A DNA stretch of 35,371 nt from Clostridia bacterium (GTDB lineage Bacteria; Bacillota; Peptococcia; DRI-13; SV3-B141). Within the stretch, counting starts at the first letter, position 1, and every line of letters begins with the position of its first letter. Under the pieces are notes generated by a model. That model was not told the origin of the DNA. It was given only the letters and a program-made list of their open reading frames with translations, and did not search any database. Both the position numbers and the translations under genes were made by a program. The DNA lies in NCBI GenBank assembly GCA_018433015.1, contig JAHDSB010000166.1, positions 1-35,371 on the forward strand. Direction: 5' to 3'. Shown in pieces: positions 23,782 through 32,133 of this stretch.

Positions 23782-25407
23782 TTATTCAATATAAACCCAT
23801 TTCAGTTCCGCCTCTGGTCCCACAGGCGGTAAGAAAAGTCCTTTTACATAATCTTTAGCAACGTAGTCCCGAGTATAATCAAACACTGGCAATAGGGGCA
23901 TTTCCTCCAGCAGAATTTTTTCTGCATCATGAAGGGCTTGCATTCGCACCTGTTCTTCATTATTGGTAGTGGCCAGCTCGATATTTTTATCAAATTCCTC
24001 GTTGCTCCAGCCTGTATCATTATTAGCATTTCCCCGTACAAAAAATTCCATAAAGGTAAGAGGATCTGCGAAATCTGCATGCCAACCCATTAAGGCTAAA
24101 TCATAATCTCGTTTTTGAGTTCTTGTAATTAGTTCTTCCCACTTTAAAGGAACTATTTTTAGGCTTATGCCTAAATTTTCCTGCCATTCTTTTTTCAGCT
24201 CTTCAGCTACAAATAAGTGAGCTTCCTGATCACTTATAAGTAATTCTAAACTCATCTGCTCTTGATCTTTCCCAAAATTCACTTGTGCCAAAAGCTCTTT
24301 TGCTTTTTTAATATCATTATCCGGTAGTAAATTACCACCTATCTCTCGGAAATCTTTTCCCGAGGCTTTCTCTATACTACCAAAAGGTACAATGCCTTCT
24401 GCGGGCGTTTGACCGCCTCGCAAAATATTATCAACAAGAGTTTTTCTGTTTAAAGCCATGGACAAAGCCTGTCGAACTTCTTTTTTATCTAAAAGTGTTC
24501 GAGCAGTATTTATTTTATAGTAATAATTGGCAAGAAGGGGACTATACTTTATGCCTTTTTCTTTTTCAATGATACTTTGAGGAACATTTACCAGCACATC
24601 AACTTCATTTTTTTCGTACATTTTCCAACCTGCTTCTGCAGAATCTGTAATAAACCAAGTCATACTTTCCAATTTAACATTTTCTTGATCCCAATATTTA
24701 TCATTTTTCTTCAACTCAAGCTTTACGCCTGCTTCATAAGAATTGACAAGATAAGGTCCATTTTTGGGGATATATTTAATATTTTCCAATAATTCATTAT
24801 TATTTTCGATAGCTTTTTTAGGCAAAGGATATAAGGCCGGGTGATTTAGCTTTTTAATAAAAGTAGCACTCCCTTTATTTAGTATAACTTCCAGAGTCTC
24901 TTCATCCAGAGCTTTGATGGCTACGTCGTTTTCTTCAATCTTTTTCCCACCATAGCTTCCATTCTCTGAGCGATAATAGGCTTCTGCATTTTTTACATCA
25001 AACAACATATAAGCATACATACTTTTATTATTTGGATTTAAAAGACGCTTCCAAGCATATGCAAAATCGTAAGCAGTCACTTTCTCTTCATTTGACCACT
25101 GAGTACTTCTCAACTTAAAAATATAGCGAGTGCCATTATCTTCAATTTGCCAACTCTCTGCCATGGCCTTTTCATAAGTACCATCAGGTTTCATTCTGAT
25201 TAGTCCTTCGAAAAGTGAATTTACTACTTGAAAGTCAGCAGCTTGGGAAAACTTACCGGTATCTACTGTAAGGGAATCATTTATTAAACAATAATTAAGA
25301 TGTTGAGCTTGAGGGTGATTCCCCTTATCTGCTGTACAAGCAGATAAAAGAAAAGTAGCTAAAATGATTACCAATAGTGACACTTGATAAAATCTTATTT
25401 TGAACAT
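23782..25407 (-). CDS. oligopeptide-binding lipoprotein (SBP family 5, OppA-like)
   Basis: The 541-residue lipid-anchored extracytoplasmic binding protein of the OppA/DppA class carries lipobox LLSAC near residue 24, followed by a family-5 solute-binding fold with VNSLFEGLIRMKPDGTYEKA, WSNEEKVTAYDFAYAWKRLL, NGPYLV and the late WHADFADPLTFMEFF. I chose ATG 25407 because GGGGAGG lies 10 nt upstream and a normal signal peptide follows. An in-frame ATG at 25443 has no ribosome binding site. No permease or ATPase genes are adjacent, so it must share components encoded elsewhere. A second, distant family member lies 87 bp upstream. Confidence 0.92.
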   Translation of the reverse strand: MFKIRFYQVSLLVIILATFLLSACTADKGNHPQAQHLNYCLINDSLTVDTGKFSQAADFQVVNSLFEGLIRMKPDGTYEKAMAESWQIEDNGTRYIFKLRSTQWSNEEKVTAYDFAYAWKRLLNPNNKSMYAYMLFDVKNAEAYYRSENGSYGGKKIEENDVAIKALDEETLEVILNKGSATFIKKLNHPALYPLPKKAIENNNELLENIKYIPKNGPYLVNSYEAGVKLELKKNDKYWDQENVKLESMTWFITDSAEAGWKMYEKNEVDVLVNVPQSIIEKEKGIKYSPLLANYYYKINTARTLLDKKEVRQALSMALNRKTLVDNILRGGQTPAEGIVPFGSIEKASGKDFREIGGNLLPDNDIKKAKELLAQVNFGKDQEQMSLELLISDQEAHLFVAEELKKEWQENLGISLKIVPLKWEELITRTQKRDYDLALMGWHADFADPLTFMEFFVRGNANNDTGWSNEEFDKNIELATTNNEEQVRMQALHDAEKILLEEMPLLPVFDYTRDYVAKDYVKGLFLPPVGPEAELKWVYIE

Positions 25408-25494
25408 TGCTTTAAATCCTCCCCTGATGTAATACTGTTTCATAATATATGTTTTCTGCCACAGTGTAAACTACAACTTTATCCCAAAAACAAT

Positions 25495-27015
25495 CTACTT
25501 TAACTCTACGAAATGCATTTCTGAAACGAAGATGCGTCCGTCCCCTCGGGGATTCCACTCGATATCCTCAGAAAGTCCATATATATCTTTTACATTTAAT
25601 AAAATGATTCCGTAAGGGTCCTCATATAAAGTTTGAGCCAATTCTTTATATAATGCTTGTCGTCTTCCCGTATTCATTTCTTGTCTGGCTTCAGCAATCT
25701 TTTTATCTATCTCTTTATTGGACATGGCCGCTTGAGAGCCTCCTGTCTGCACCATAGAACTATATACCCGGTCCATATCAAAGAGCTCATTGCTACTGGA
25801 ACTGAACTGAATATCAGGAGCTTTATCAGAACTGAATAAAATATCTAGAAATTCTTCCCATGTAAGGAAACTTATTCTTACGTTAAAACCCGCATCTGTC
25901 AACATAGCTGCCACAGCTTCTGTAACTTCCACATCTTTAAGCCAGCGTCCCCGTTCAGATACTAACTCTATCACTTCTCCGTTATATCCAGCCTCAGCTA
26001 ATAACTGCTGGGCTTTAGCTTTGTTATAGGGATACGGGACCAGCTCGGGGTTGTAGCCAAAATATCCGGGTTTGCCTAATTGACCTCGGGCCGGTACAGC
26101 CTGCCCTAAGAAGAGATTGTCTATCAGAGCCTGCTTATCTATGGCATAATTTGCAGCAAGCCTCATTTCTTTTTTAACCATAGGACCTCGTAATTGATTA
26201 AATCTCATCCAACTTATTTCCAGTCCCATTTCTGTCTTTACTTTTGGTAACTCCTTTACGTATTCGGGGCGCATATTAACAGCAATATTGATTTCATCAT
26301 TTTTTAATGCAGCTAATCGATCGGAAGCCTCCGGCATAAACAAGTATTTTATCTTCTTAATGGACGGCTTTTTACCCCAATAATCATCGAAAATCTCTGC
26401 TTCTATACTCTGACCATACTCCCATTTCGTTACTTTATAGGGTCCTGTACCTACAGGATGAACTCCCGCATCTTCTGGCTCTTCTTCCATATATTTCTTA
26501 CAAACTACCTCTAGCCTTGTTAAGCGACGAGGCAAAATGGGGTCCGGGCCGTCTGTAATTATCTGAATTTTATAATCGTTAACCTTCTGAGCATCTATAA
26601 TGGAAGCAAAATTACTTTTAGTTTGAGACTTAAATTCGGGGCTGATGATTCTTTTTATTGAATAAACTGCATCTTCTGCAGTAAAAGATTCCCCATTATG
26701 AAATTTTACATTATTTTGTAAGGTTAGCTCCCAAGTAGTATCATTTATATTTTCGCACTTCGTCGCTAACCCGGGACGAGGCTGATTTGTTTGAGCATCA
26801 AGTTCCAAAAATCTTTCAAAAACATTATCTGTAACTGCTCTCATATTACCGTCTTCGGCAAATTGGGGATCTAAAGTGAAGGGTTCTCCCTGTAATGCAA
26901 TGACGACACTATCCTGTGCTTTATCCTTACGATTATTGGAACCAAAGTTGTAAAATGTTAGAACGAAAACAAATGCAGCAAGAAAAATTATTAAGGTAAT
27001 CCGTATTTTTTTCAT
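25495..27015 (-). CDS. family-5 peptide/solute-binding protein without lipobox
   Basis: The 506-residue ABC-type binding protein has a hydrophobic N-terminal segment (about 5-22) but no cysteine for lipidation: the sequence after it is NFGSNNRKDK. It is therefore either anchored by an uncleaved helix or secreted. The fold is shown by GEPFTLDPQFAEDGNMRAVT, FHNGESFTAEDAVYSIKRII, VGTGPYKV, AANYAIDKQALID and late family segments. Peptides, nickel and other solutes are handled by this class. Start: ATG downstream of GGAGG. It may be cotranscribed with the lipoprotein gene downstream (87 bp). Confidence 0.9.
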   Translation of the reverse strand: MKKIRITLIIFLAAFVFVLTFYNFGSNNRKDKAQDSVVIALQGEPFTLDPQFAEDGNMRAVTDNVFERFLELDAQTNQPRPGLATKCENINDTTWELTLQNNVKFHNGESFTAEDAVYSIKRIISPEFKSQTKSNFASIIDAQKVNDYKIQIITDGPDPILPRRLTRLEVVCKKYMEEEPEDAGVHPVGTGPYKVTKWEYGQSIEAEIFDDYWGKKPSIKKIKYLFMPEASDRLAALKNDEINIAVNMRPEYVKELPKVKTEMGLEISWMRFNQLRGPMVKKEMRLAANYAIDKQALIDNLFLGQAVPARGQLGKPGYFGYNPELVPYPYNKAKAQQLLAEAGYNGEVIELVSERGRWLKDVEVTEAVAAMLTDAGFNVRISFLTWEEFLDILFSSDKAPDIQFSSSSNELFDMDRVYSSMVQTGGSQAAMSNKEIDKKIAEARQEMNTGRRQALYKELAQTLYEDPYGIILLNVKDIYGLSEDIEWNPRGDGRIFVSEMHFVELK

Positions 27016-27112
27016 TAGTTTTCATTCCTCCATAATTTTTTAATAATTGTGCCTTATGTCACAAATCTAACTTTTAACTTTATTATCTATATTATAGAAT
27101 TAGTTTAATTAA

Positions 27113-27118
27113 GTATAC
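27113..27118. promoter_or_regulatory. second GTATAC element upstream of the citrate operon
   Basis: AAGTATACAATA (27111-27122) repeats the GTATACAAT core of the large palindrome at 27162-27185, 58 bp upstream of it. It could be a secondary regulator site. Confidence 0.35.
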
Positions 27119-27139
27119 AATATTTTTTCAAAAAACATC

Positions 27140-27169
27140 TTGCAATATATCCAACTTTAATTGTATCAT
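27140..27169 (+). promoter_or_regulatory. probable promoter of the citrate/2-oxoglutarate operon
   Basis: TTGCAA (27140-27145) and TATCAT (27164-27169) are separated by 18 nt. The -10 element falls inside the left half of the palindrome at 27162-27185, which suggests repression by occlusion. Confidence 0.5.
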
Positions 27170-27185
27170 TGTATACAATGATACA
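27162..27185. promoter_or_regulatory. perfect 24-bp palindromic operator
   Basis: Each half reads TGTATCATTGTA on its own strand, and the two halves are exact reverse complements with no spacer. The centre TTGTATACAA resembles operators of FadR-type GntR regulators. It ends 24 bp before the ATG of the first gene. Two GntR-family genes lie at the far end of the locus (31390 and 32814), and the first is the natural candidate to bind here. Confidence 0.75.
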
Positions 27186-27209
27186 CAATTTGAATAAGGA
27201 GTGATTGTA

Positions 27210-28349
27210 ATGGCTTCAGCCGTATCTGTAAATGGTGGTAGAAATATTTATTTAGTAGATACTACTTTACGTGATGGTGAACAAACTGCGGGTGTAGTTT
27301 TTGCTAATAGAGAAAAGCTTACTATTGCCCAAATGCTTTCTGACCTAGGGGTGGACCAATTAGAGGTAGGAATTCCTGTTATGGGTGGCGACGAAAAAGA
27401 AACTGTAAAGGCCATCGCCAACCTGGGATTAAAATCAAGTATAATGGCGTGGAACCGCGCTGTAGTAAATGATGTAAAGGCTTCTTTAGACTGCGGCGTA
27501 GATGCTGTAGCCGTATCTATTTCCGTATCGGATATACACATTAAATATAAATTACAAACATCCCGGGAACATGTCCTGGAACAACTGAGATCAGCAGTTG
27601 AATTTGCTAAAAGCAATAACCTTTATGTATCAGCTAACGCTGAAGATGCATCCCGCGCTGATGAAGATTTTTTAGTTCAATTTGCCCAATGTGCTAAGGA
27701 TGCCGGTGCAGATCGCTTACGTTTTTGCGACACTGTAGGAGTTTTAGATCCTTTTACTACCTATGAAAAAATTTGCAGACTACTGGATAAAGTAAATATT
27801 GATATAGAAATGCATACCCATGATGATTTCGGTATGGCTACTGCTAATACTTTAGCAGGAATCAAGGCAGGAGCAAATTATGCTGGGGTAACTGTTAACG
27901 GTTTAGGTGAAAGAGCAGGAAATGCTGCCTTGGAAGAAGTTGCCATGGCCATGAAATATGTTTTAGGCTACGATTTAACAATAAACACCAAAGGTTTCTT
28001 AGAATTATGTCACTATGTAGCCAATGCCTCCAATCGTCCTCTCCCTGTAAATAAAGCTATCGTTGGTAGTAACATGTTTGCTCATGAGTCCGGTATTCAT
28101 GCCGACGGTGCTCTAAAGAACCCTCATACTTACGAAGCATTTAAACCTGAAGAAGTTGGATTAATTCGTCAAATCGTTATCGGAAAACATTCAGGGACTG
28201 CTGCTATCATTAGAAAATTTAAAGAATTTAATATTGAAATTACTTCAGAAGAGGCTAACAAATTATTAGAAGAAATTCGCCAATACGCCATAGAACTCAA
28301 ACGGCCTTTATTTGATAAGGAGATAGTACAACTTTATCGCCATCTATAA
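27210..28349 (+). CDS. NifV-like (homo)citrate synthase; possible Re-citrate synthase
   Basis: This DRE-TIM metallolyase condenses acetyl-CoA with a 2-oxo acid. The 379-residue protein has DTTLRDGEQTAG (about 17-28), SANAEDASRAD, RFCDTVGVLDPF, the metal-binding HTHDDFG and GLGERAGNAALEE, and FAHESGIHADG. By family likeness it is closest to NifV homocitrate synthase, but no nif or lysine genes are near. The genes behind it encode aconitase and an isocitrate-type dehydrogenase. Re-citrate synthase of Clostridium kluyveri is related to homocitrate synthases, so citrate formation is the favoured inference. The start ATG is 8 nt after AAGGAG; a GTG at 27201 overlaps that site. It is first in the operon behind the palindrome. 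Confidence 0.85.
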   Translation: MASAVSVNGGRNIYLVDTTLRDGEQTAGVVFANREKLTIAQMLSDLGVDQLEVGIPVMGGDEKETVKAIANLGLKSSIMAWNRAVVNDVKASLDCGVDAVAVSISVSDIHIKYKLQTSREHVLEQLRSAVEFAKSNNLYVSANAEDASRADEDFLVQFAQCAKDAGADRLRFCDTVGVLDPFTTYEKICRLLDKVNIDIEMHTHDDFGMATANTLAGIKAGANYAGVTVNGLGERAGNAALEEVAMAMKYVLGYDLTINTKGFLELCHYVANASNRPLPVNKAIVGSNMFAHESGIHADGALKNPHTYEAFKPEEVGLIRQIVIGKHSGTAAIIRKFKEFNIEITSEEANKLLEEIRQYAIELKRPLFDKEIVQLYRHL

Positions 28350-28361
28350 GGAGGAGCAGTC

Positions 28362-30284
28362 ATGGGAAAAAATCTTGCAAAAAAAATTATAGAAAAACAT
28401 CTTGTCGACGGCTCCCTTGAGCCGGGGCAAGAAATTTCCATAAAAATAGATCAAACACTGACTCAAGATACAACGGGAACAATGGCCTACCTACAATTTG
28501 AAGCACTAGGTTTTCCACGGGTAAAAACTAAAAGATCTGTGGCCTACGTGGATCATAACATCTTGCAAACCGGCTTTGAAAATGCTGATGATCATCGCTA
28601 CATTCAAACAGTGGCTTCTAAATATGGGATATATTTCTCTCGTCCCGGTAACGGTATCTGCCATCAGGTCCACTTAGAACGGTTTTCTATTCCTGGTCAA
28701 ACCTTGCTAGGTTCTGATAGTCATACTCCTACTAATGGCGGTATGGGAATGTTAGCCATTGGAGCCGGTGGATTAGATGTTGCAGTGGCTATGGGAGGCG
28801 GTGCCTATTACTTGCCCATGCCCCAAGTTGTCAATGTTCAATTGGTTGGTAAGCTCTCACCCTGGGTAACGGCTAAAGACATTATCCTAGAACTACTTAG
28901 AAAATTATCAGTTAAGGGTGGCGTAGGAAAAATCTTCGAATATACCGGTGAAGGTGTAGCCCAATTATCAGTTCCGGAAAGAGCTACTATCACCAATATG
29001 GGTGCTGAACTTGGCGCAACTACCTCTATCTTCCCTAGCGATAAAACCACTTATGAATTTCTCAAAGCTCAGGGGCGGGAAAATGATTGGCAAGAACTTA
29101 TGGCCGACGAAGATGCTCTATACGATGAATATGTTACCATTGATCTTTCTACATTAGAGCCCCTTGTGGCCTGTCCCCACAGTCCCGATAATGTAAAACG
29201 GGCTAAAGATCTTGAACACCTCAAGGTAAACCAAGTTTGTATTGGAAGCTGCACAAATTCATCTTATGCTGATTTAATGAAAGTAGCTGCTATTTTAAAA
29301 GGAAAGAATATTCCTCCCGATGTAAGCCTGGTTATAGCTCCGGGATCCAAACAGGTTCTCACTATGCTATCTAAAAATGGTGCTCTAACAGATTTGATTA
29401 ATGCAGGTGCCCGTATCTTGGAATGTGGGTGTGGCCCCTGTATCGGTATGGGCCAAGCACCAGCCACAGATGCGGTGTCCTTAAGAACCTTCAACCGAAA
29501 TTATCAGGGTAGAAGTGGTACCAAAAGTGCCCAAGTATATCTGTGTAGTCCTGAAGTTGCAGCCGTATCTGCCCTTACGGGAACTATCACAGATCCCCGG
29601 AAATACGAGGCTGTCCAAGTAAATATGCCGGGAGAATTTTTTACTAATGATAATATGATCGTTCCTCCCGCTGAACCTGGCAAAGCAGGAGATGTAATCT
29701 TGGGCCCCAATATCAAACCTTTTCCACAAAACAAACCTTTACCTGCATCCGTATCCGGAGAAGTTTTGTTAACTATGGAGGACAATATCACTACTGACCA
29801 TATTATGCCTTCTCCCGCTACACTTTTACCATTAAGATCCAACATTCCCGCTTTATCATATCACTGTCTCACTCCTATCGATCCGGATTTACCTAAACGG
29901 GCCCGGGAAAAACAAGGCGGCTTCTTAGTTGCCGGTGAAAATTACGGTCAAGGTTCCAGTCGTGAACATGCTGCACTAGTACCTCTTTACTTAGGCGTTA
30001 AAGGAGTTATAGCCCTTTCTTTTGCTCGTATTCATATGGCTAATCTCATAAATTCAGGGATCTTGCCGCTAACTTTTAGCAATCCTGACGACTATCAAAA
30101 ACTAAAACTTGGAGATCAAATAGTAATTAGTAACCTACCTGATCAAATTATGAAGGGCTCTGCTATTACAGCCCTCAATAAGACTCAGGGCTATGAAATG
30201 TCTCTTAAATTAGAACTTTCTCCACGTTTAAAGAAAATCCTCTTATCAGGTGGATTATTAGCTTATACAAAAGCAAATTTGTAA
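28362..30284 (+). CDS. aconitate hydratase (Aquifex-type aconitase)
   Basis: This [4Fe-4S] hydro-lyase interconverts citrate and isocitrate. The 640-residue protein is shorter than AcnA, matching the Aquifex-type form. Cluster cysteines are in IGSCTNS (C297) and CGCGPCIGMG (C357, C360). Active-site segments include LGSDSHTPTNGGMGMLAIG, ITTDHIMP and the swivel-domain GENYGQGSSREHAALVPLYL. The gene begins 12 bp after the synthase stop, with AAGGAGGAG. Homoaconitase activity is the alternative if the operon makes 2-oxoadipate. The size and single-chain form, unlike the split LeuCD-like homoaconitases, favour citrate. Confidence 0.92.
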   Translation: MGKNLAKKIIEKHLVDGSLEPGQEISIKIDQTLTQDTTGTMAYLQFEALGFPRVKTKRSVAYVDHNILQTGFENADDHRYIQTVASKYGIYFSRPGNGICHQVHLERFSIPGQTLLGSDSHTPTNGGMGMLAIGAGGLDVAVAMGGGAYYLPMPQVVNVQLVGKLSPWVTAKDIILELLRKLSVKGGVGKIFEYTGEGVAQLSVPERATITNMGAELGATTSIFPSDKTTYEFLKAQGRENDWQELMADEDALYDEYVTIDLSTLEPLVACPHSPDNVKRAKDLEHLKVNQVCIGSCTNSSYADLMKVAAILKGKNIPPDVSLVIAPGSKQVLTMLSKNGALTDLINAGARILECGCGPCIGMGQAPATDAVSLRTFNRNYQGRSGTKSAQVYLCSPEVAAVSALTGTITDPRKYEAVQVNMPGEFFTNDNMIVPPAEPGKAGDVILGPNIKPFPQNKPLPASVSGEVLLTMEDNITTDHIMPSPATLLPLRSNIPALSYHCLTPIDPDLPKRAREKQGGFLVAGENYGQGSSREHAALVPLYLGVKGVIALSFARIHMANLINSGILPLTFSNPDDYQKLKLGDQIVISNLPDQIMKGSAITALNKTQGYEMSLKLELSPRLKKILLSGGLLAYTKANL

Positions 30285-30311
30285 ATTGTGTCAATTTAAG
30301 GAGGATTAACA

Positions 30312-31313
30312 GTGCATAATGTAACCCTTATACCTGGTGACGGCATAGGACCTGAAATAGCACAAGCAACAGTGGAAGTTATCAAAGCTACCGGTGTCGA
30401 GATTAATTGGCATTCTATAGAGTTGGGACAAAATGCTCTAGCTAAATATAACACACCCCTACCGGAAGAAGCCCTGGAAAAAATAAAAGCAAATAAATAT
30501 GCCTTAAAGGGTCCTATCACTACACCTGTAGCCTGTGGCTTCCGTAGTGTAAACGTAGCTTTACGACAAAATCTTAATTTATATGCTAATCTTAGACCTG
30601 TGAAAAGTTTCCCCGGCTTACCTTCCCCCTTCTCTAATGTAGATTTAGTAGTAGTACGAGAAAATACTGAAGATTTATATGCCGGAATTGAACATATGAT
30701 TGGTGATACTGCCGCTGAAAGTATAAAAATCATTACCAAATCAGCATCAGAAAGAATAGCTAATTTCGCCTGTGAATATGCTCTTAACCATAACAGAAAA
30801 AAAGTTACTGCAGTTCATAAAGCTAATATTATGAAATTAAGTGATGGCCTCTTCTTGAATTCTTGTCGCTCCGTGGCTAAAAATTACCCCGACTTAATAT
30901 TTGATGACTGCATCATTGATGCCCTCTGTATGAATCTTGTCCTCTCACCTAATAAATATGATGTCATGGTTTTACCTAATTTATATGGAGATATTGTTTC
31001 CGATTTATGCGCCGGTTTGATTGGTGGTTTAGGCCTTGCTCCTAGTGCAAATATCGGTGATAGTGCTGCTATTTTCGAAGCAGTGCATGGAAGCGCTCCT
31101 GATATTGCAGGCAAAAATATGGCTAATCCTACGGCTTTAATTCTCTCAGCTGCTATGCTCCTGGATTTCTTGGAAGAACGAGCAGCTGCCCAAAAGATTC
31201 GTAATGGCGTATATCATCTTATCTCCAATAAAATTTCTCTAACACCAGATCTAGGTGGTACAGGAACAACGCAAGAATATACCGAAGCTTTGTGCAAGTA
31301 TATAACTCAATAG
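30312..31313 (+). CDS. NAD-dependent isocitrate dehydrogenase
   Basis: This cytoplasmic oxidative decarboxylase turns isocitrate into 2-oxoglutarate. The 333-residue protein belongs to the isocitrate/isopropylmalate dehydrogenase family. Substrate-binding residues S79 and N81 (FRSVNVALRQ) match the SxN pattern of isocitrate enzymes. LYANLRP and RENTEDLYAGIEH are IDH3-like. HGSAPDIAG has an Asp-Ile pair where NADP enzymes have Lys-Tyr, pointing to NAD. Homoisocitrate dehydrogenase is less likely given the SxN pattern. It follows aconitase by 27 bp (AAGGAGG) and closes the citrate-to-2-oxoglutarate set. A promoter and a GntR gene follow. Confidence 0.9.
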   Translation: MHNVTLIPGDGIGPEIAQATVEVIKATGVEINWHSIELGQNALAKYNTPLPEEALEKIKANKYALKGPITTPVACGFRSVNVALRQNLNLYANLRPVKSFPGLPSPFSNVDLVVVRENTEDLYAGIEHMIGDTAAESIKIITKSASERIANFACEYALNHNRKKVTAVHKANIMKLSDGLFLNSCRSVAKNYPDLIFDDCIIDALCMNLVLSPNKYDVMVLPNLYGDIVSDLCAGLIGGLGLAPSANIGDSAAIFEAVHGSAPDIAGKNMANPTALILSAAMLLDFLEERAAAQKIRNGVYHLISNKISLTPDLGGTGTTQEYTEALCKYITQ

Positions 31314-31321
31314 TTTGCAAC

Positions 31322-31350
31322 TTGTCTTTAATCATTATTTATATTAAAAT
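31322..31350 (+). promoter_or_regulatory. promoter of the GntR regulator gene
   Basis: TTGTCT (31322-31327) and TAAAAT (31345-31350) are separated by 17 nt, 40 bp before the ATG. The regulator can therefore be made independently of the upstream operon. Confidence 0.55.
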
Positions 31351-31389
31351 AGACGTAACTTGTAAGCCACCTTTATAGGAGGTAAAAGA

Positions 31390-32061
31390 ATGGTGAGAGA
31401 AATAGACTTTTCATCAAGTCCAACTACTTCATTGCGAGATAAAGTATTTAAATACATTAAGTCTCAAATTATTAACGGTTCTTATAAATCGGGAGAAAGT
31501 TTAATAGAATCTAAACTTGCTGAAGAATTAGGCGTCAGCAGAACACCTATTAGAGAAGCCATACGATTACTGGAACTAGAAGGGCTGGTTGAAACAACAC
31601 CAAATAAAGGAGCAATTGTTTTAGGTATCTCCCAAAAAGATGTAGAAGATATCTATAGCATTAGGCAGTTAATTGAAGGTCTGGCAGCACGTTGGGCTGC
31701 AGAACGCATGACAGATTCAGAAAAGAAAGAATTACAGAAAATTGTAGATCTAATGGAATTTTATGCACAAAAAGGTGATGTTGAAGAATTAGCTGACCTA
31801 GATAACCAATTTCATCATCTTATCTACGAAGCGTCCGGTAGCAAAATTTTAAACTATACCCTCACTACTCTTCATCAGTTTGTGCAATTAGCCCGTTTAG
31901 AATCTTTGAAGGTTCCCAAACGTCTAGATCGTACCTTGGCTGAGCATCACGCCGTACTAGATAGTTTTTTAGAAGGGGACCCCGATAAGGCCGAAAAAAT
32001 ATTAACCAATCATGTTCAACAAGCTTTTTTAAATATCAAAAATAAAAATAAATCAAAGTAA
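31390..32061 (+). CDS. GntR-family regulator, FadR subgroup (FCD domain)
   Basis: The 223-residue regulator has a winged-helix N-terminal domain (about 15-80) with the signature ESKLAEELGVSRTPIREAIR and the wing PNKGAIV. It is followed by an all-helical FCD ligand domain with DLDNQFHHLIYEASG and a late HHAVLDSF / NHVQQAF histidine pair that may bind metal and an organic acid. Start: ATG 7 nt after AGGAGG. It directly follows the citrate operon (76 bp), so it probably regulates it through the palindrome at 27162-27185, perhaps in response to a C4-C6 carboxylate. That assignment is inference. Confidence 0.9.
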   Translation: MVREIDFSSSPTTSLRDKVFKYIKSQIINGSYKSGESLIESKLAEELGVSRTPIREAIRLLELEGLVETTPNKGAIVLGISQKDVEDIYSIRQLIEGLAARWAAERMTDSEKKELQKIVDLMEFYAQKGDVEELADLDNQFHHLIYEASGSKILNYTLTTLHQFVQLARLESLKVPKRLDRTLAEHHAVLDSFLEGDPDKAEKILTNHVQQAFLNIKNKNKSK

Positions 32062-32080
32062 AGCTGAACAAAACACACAA

Positions 32081-32114
32081 AGCTTCCTTCATCATTTTGA
32101 AGGAAGCTATTTTT
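32081..32114 (+). terminator. intrinsic terminator between two convergent GntR genes
   Basis: AGCTTCCTTC (32081-32090) and GAAGGAAGCT (32099-32108) pair perfectly around an 8-nt loop, followed by ATTTTTAT on the plus strand. The other strand has only a weak T-rich tail. Confidence 0.85.
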
Positions 32115-32133
32115 ATAATAAAATAAAAAAATT

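Noticed and set aside
25408-25443. Upstream ATG start of the oligopeptide-binding lipoprotein
   Set aside because: It would put 12 extra residues before a normal lipoprotein signal and has no ribosome binding site. ATG 25407 follows GGGGAGG.
27201-27209. GTG start for the (homo)citrate synthase
   Set aside because: It overlaps the AAGGAG ribosome binding site. The ATG at 27210 is correctly spaced.
27210-28349. Nitrogen-fixation gene nifV
   Set aside because: The sequence is NifV-like, but no nif genes are present and the aconitase and dehydrogenase neighbours fit citrate chemistry better.
30312-31313. 3-isopropylmalate dehydrogenase (leuB)
   Set aside because: The SxN substrate motif and RENTEDLYAGIEH are of the isocitrate type, and no leuA, leuC or leuD genes are adjacent.
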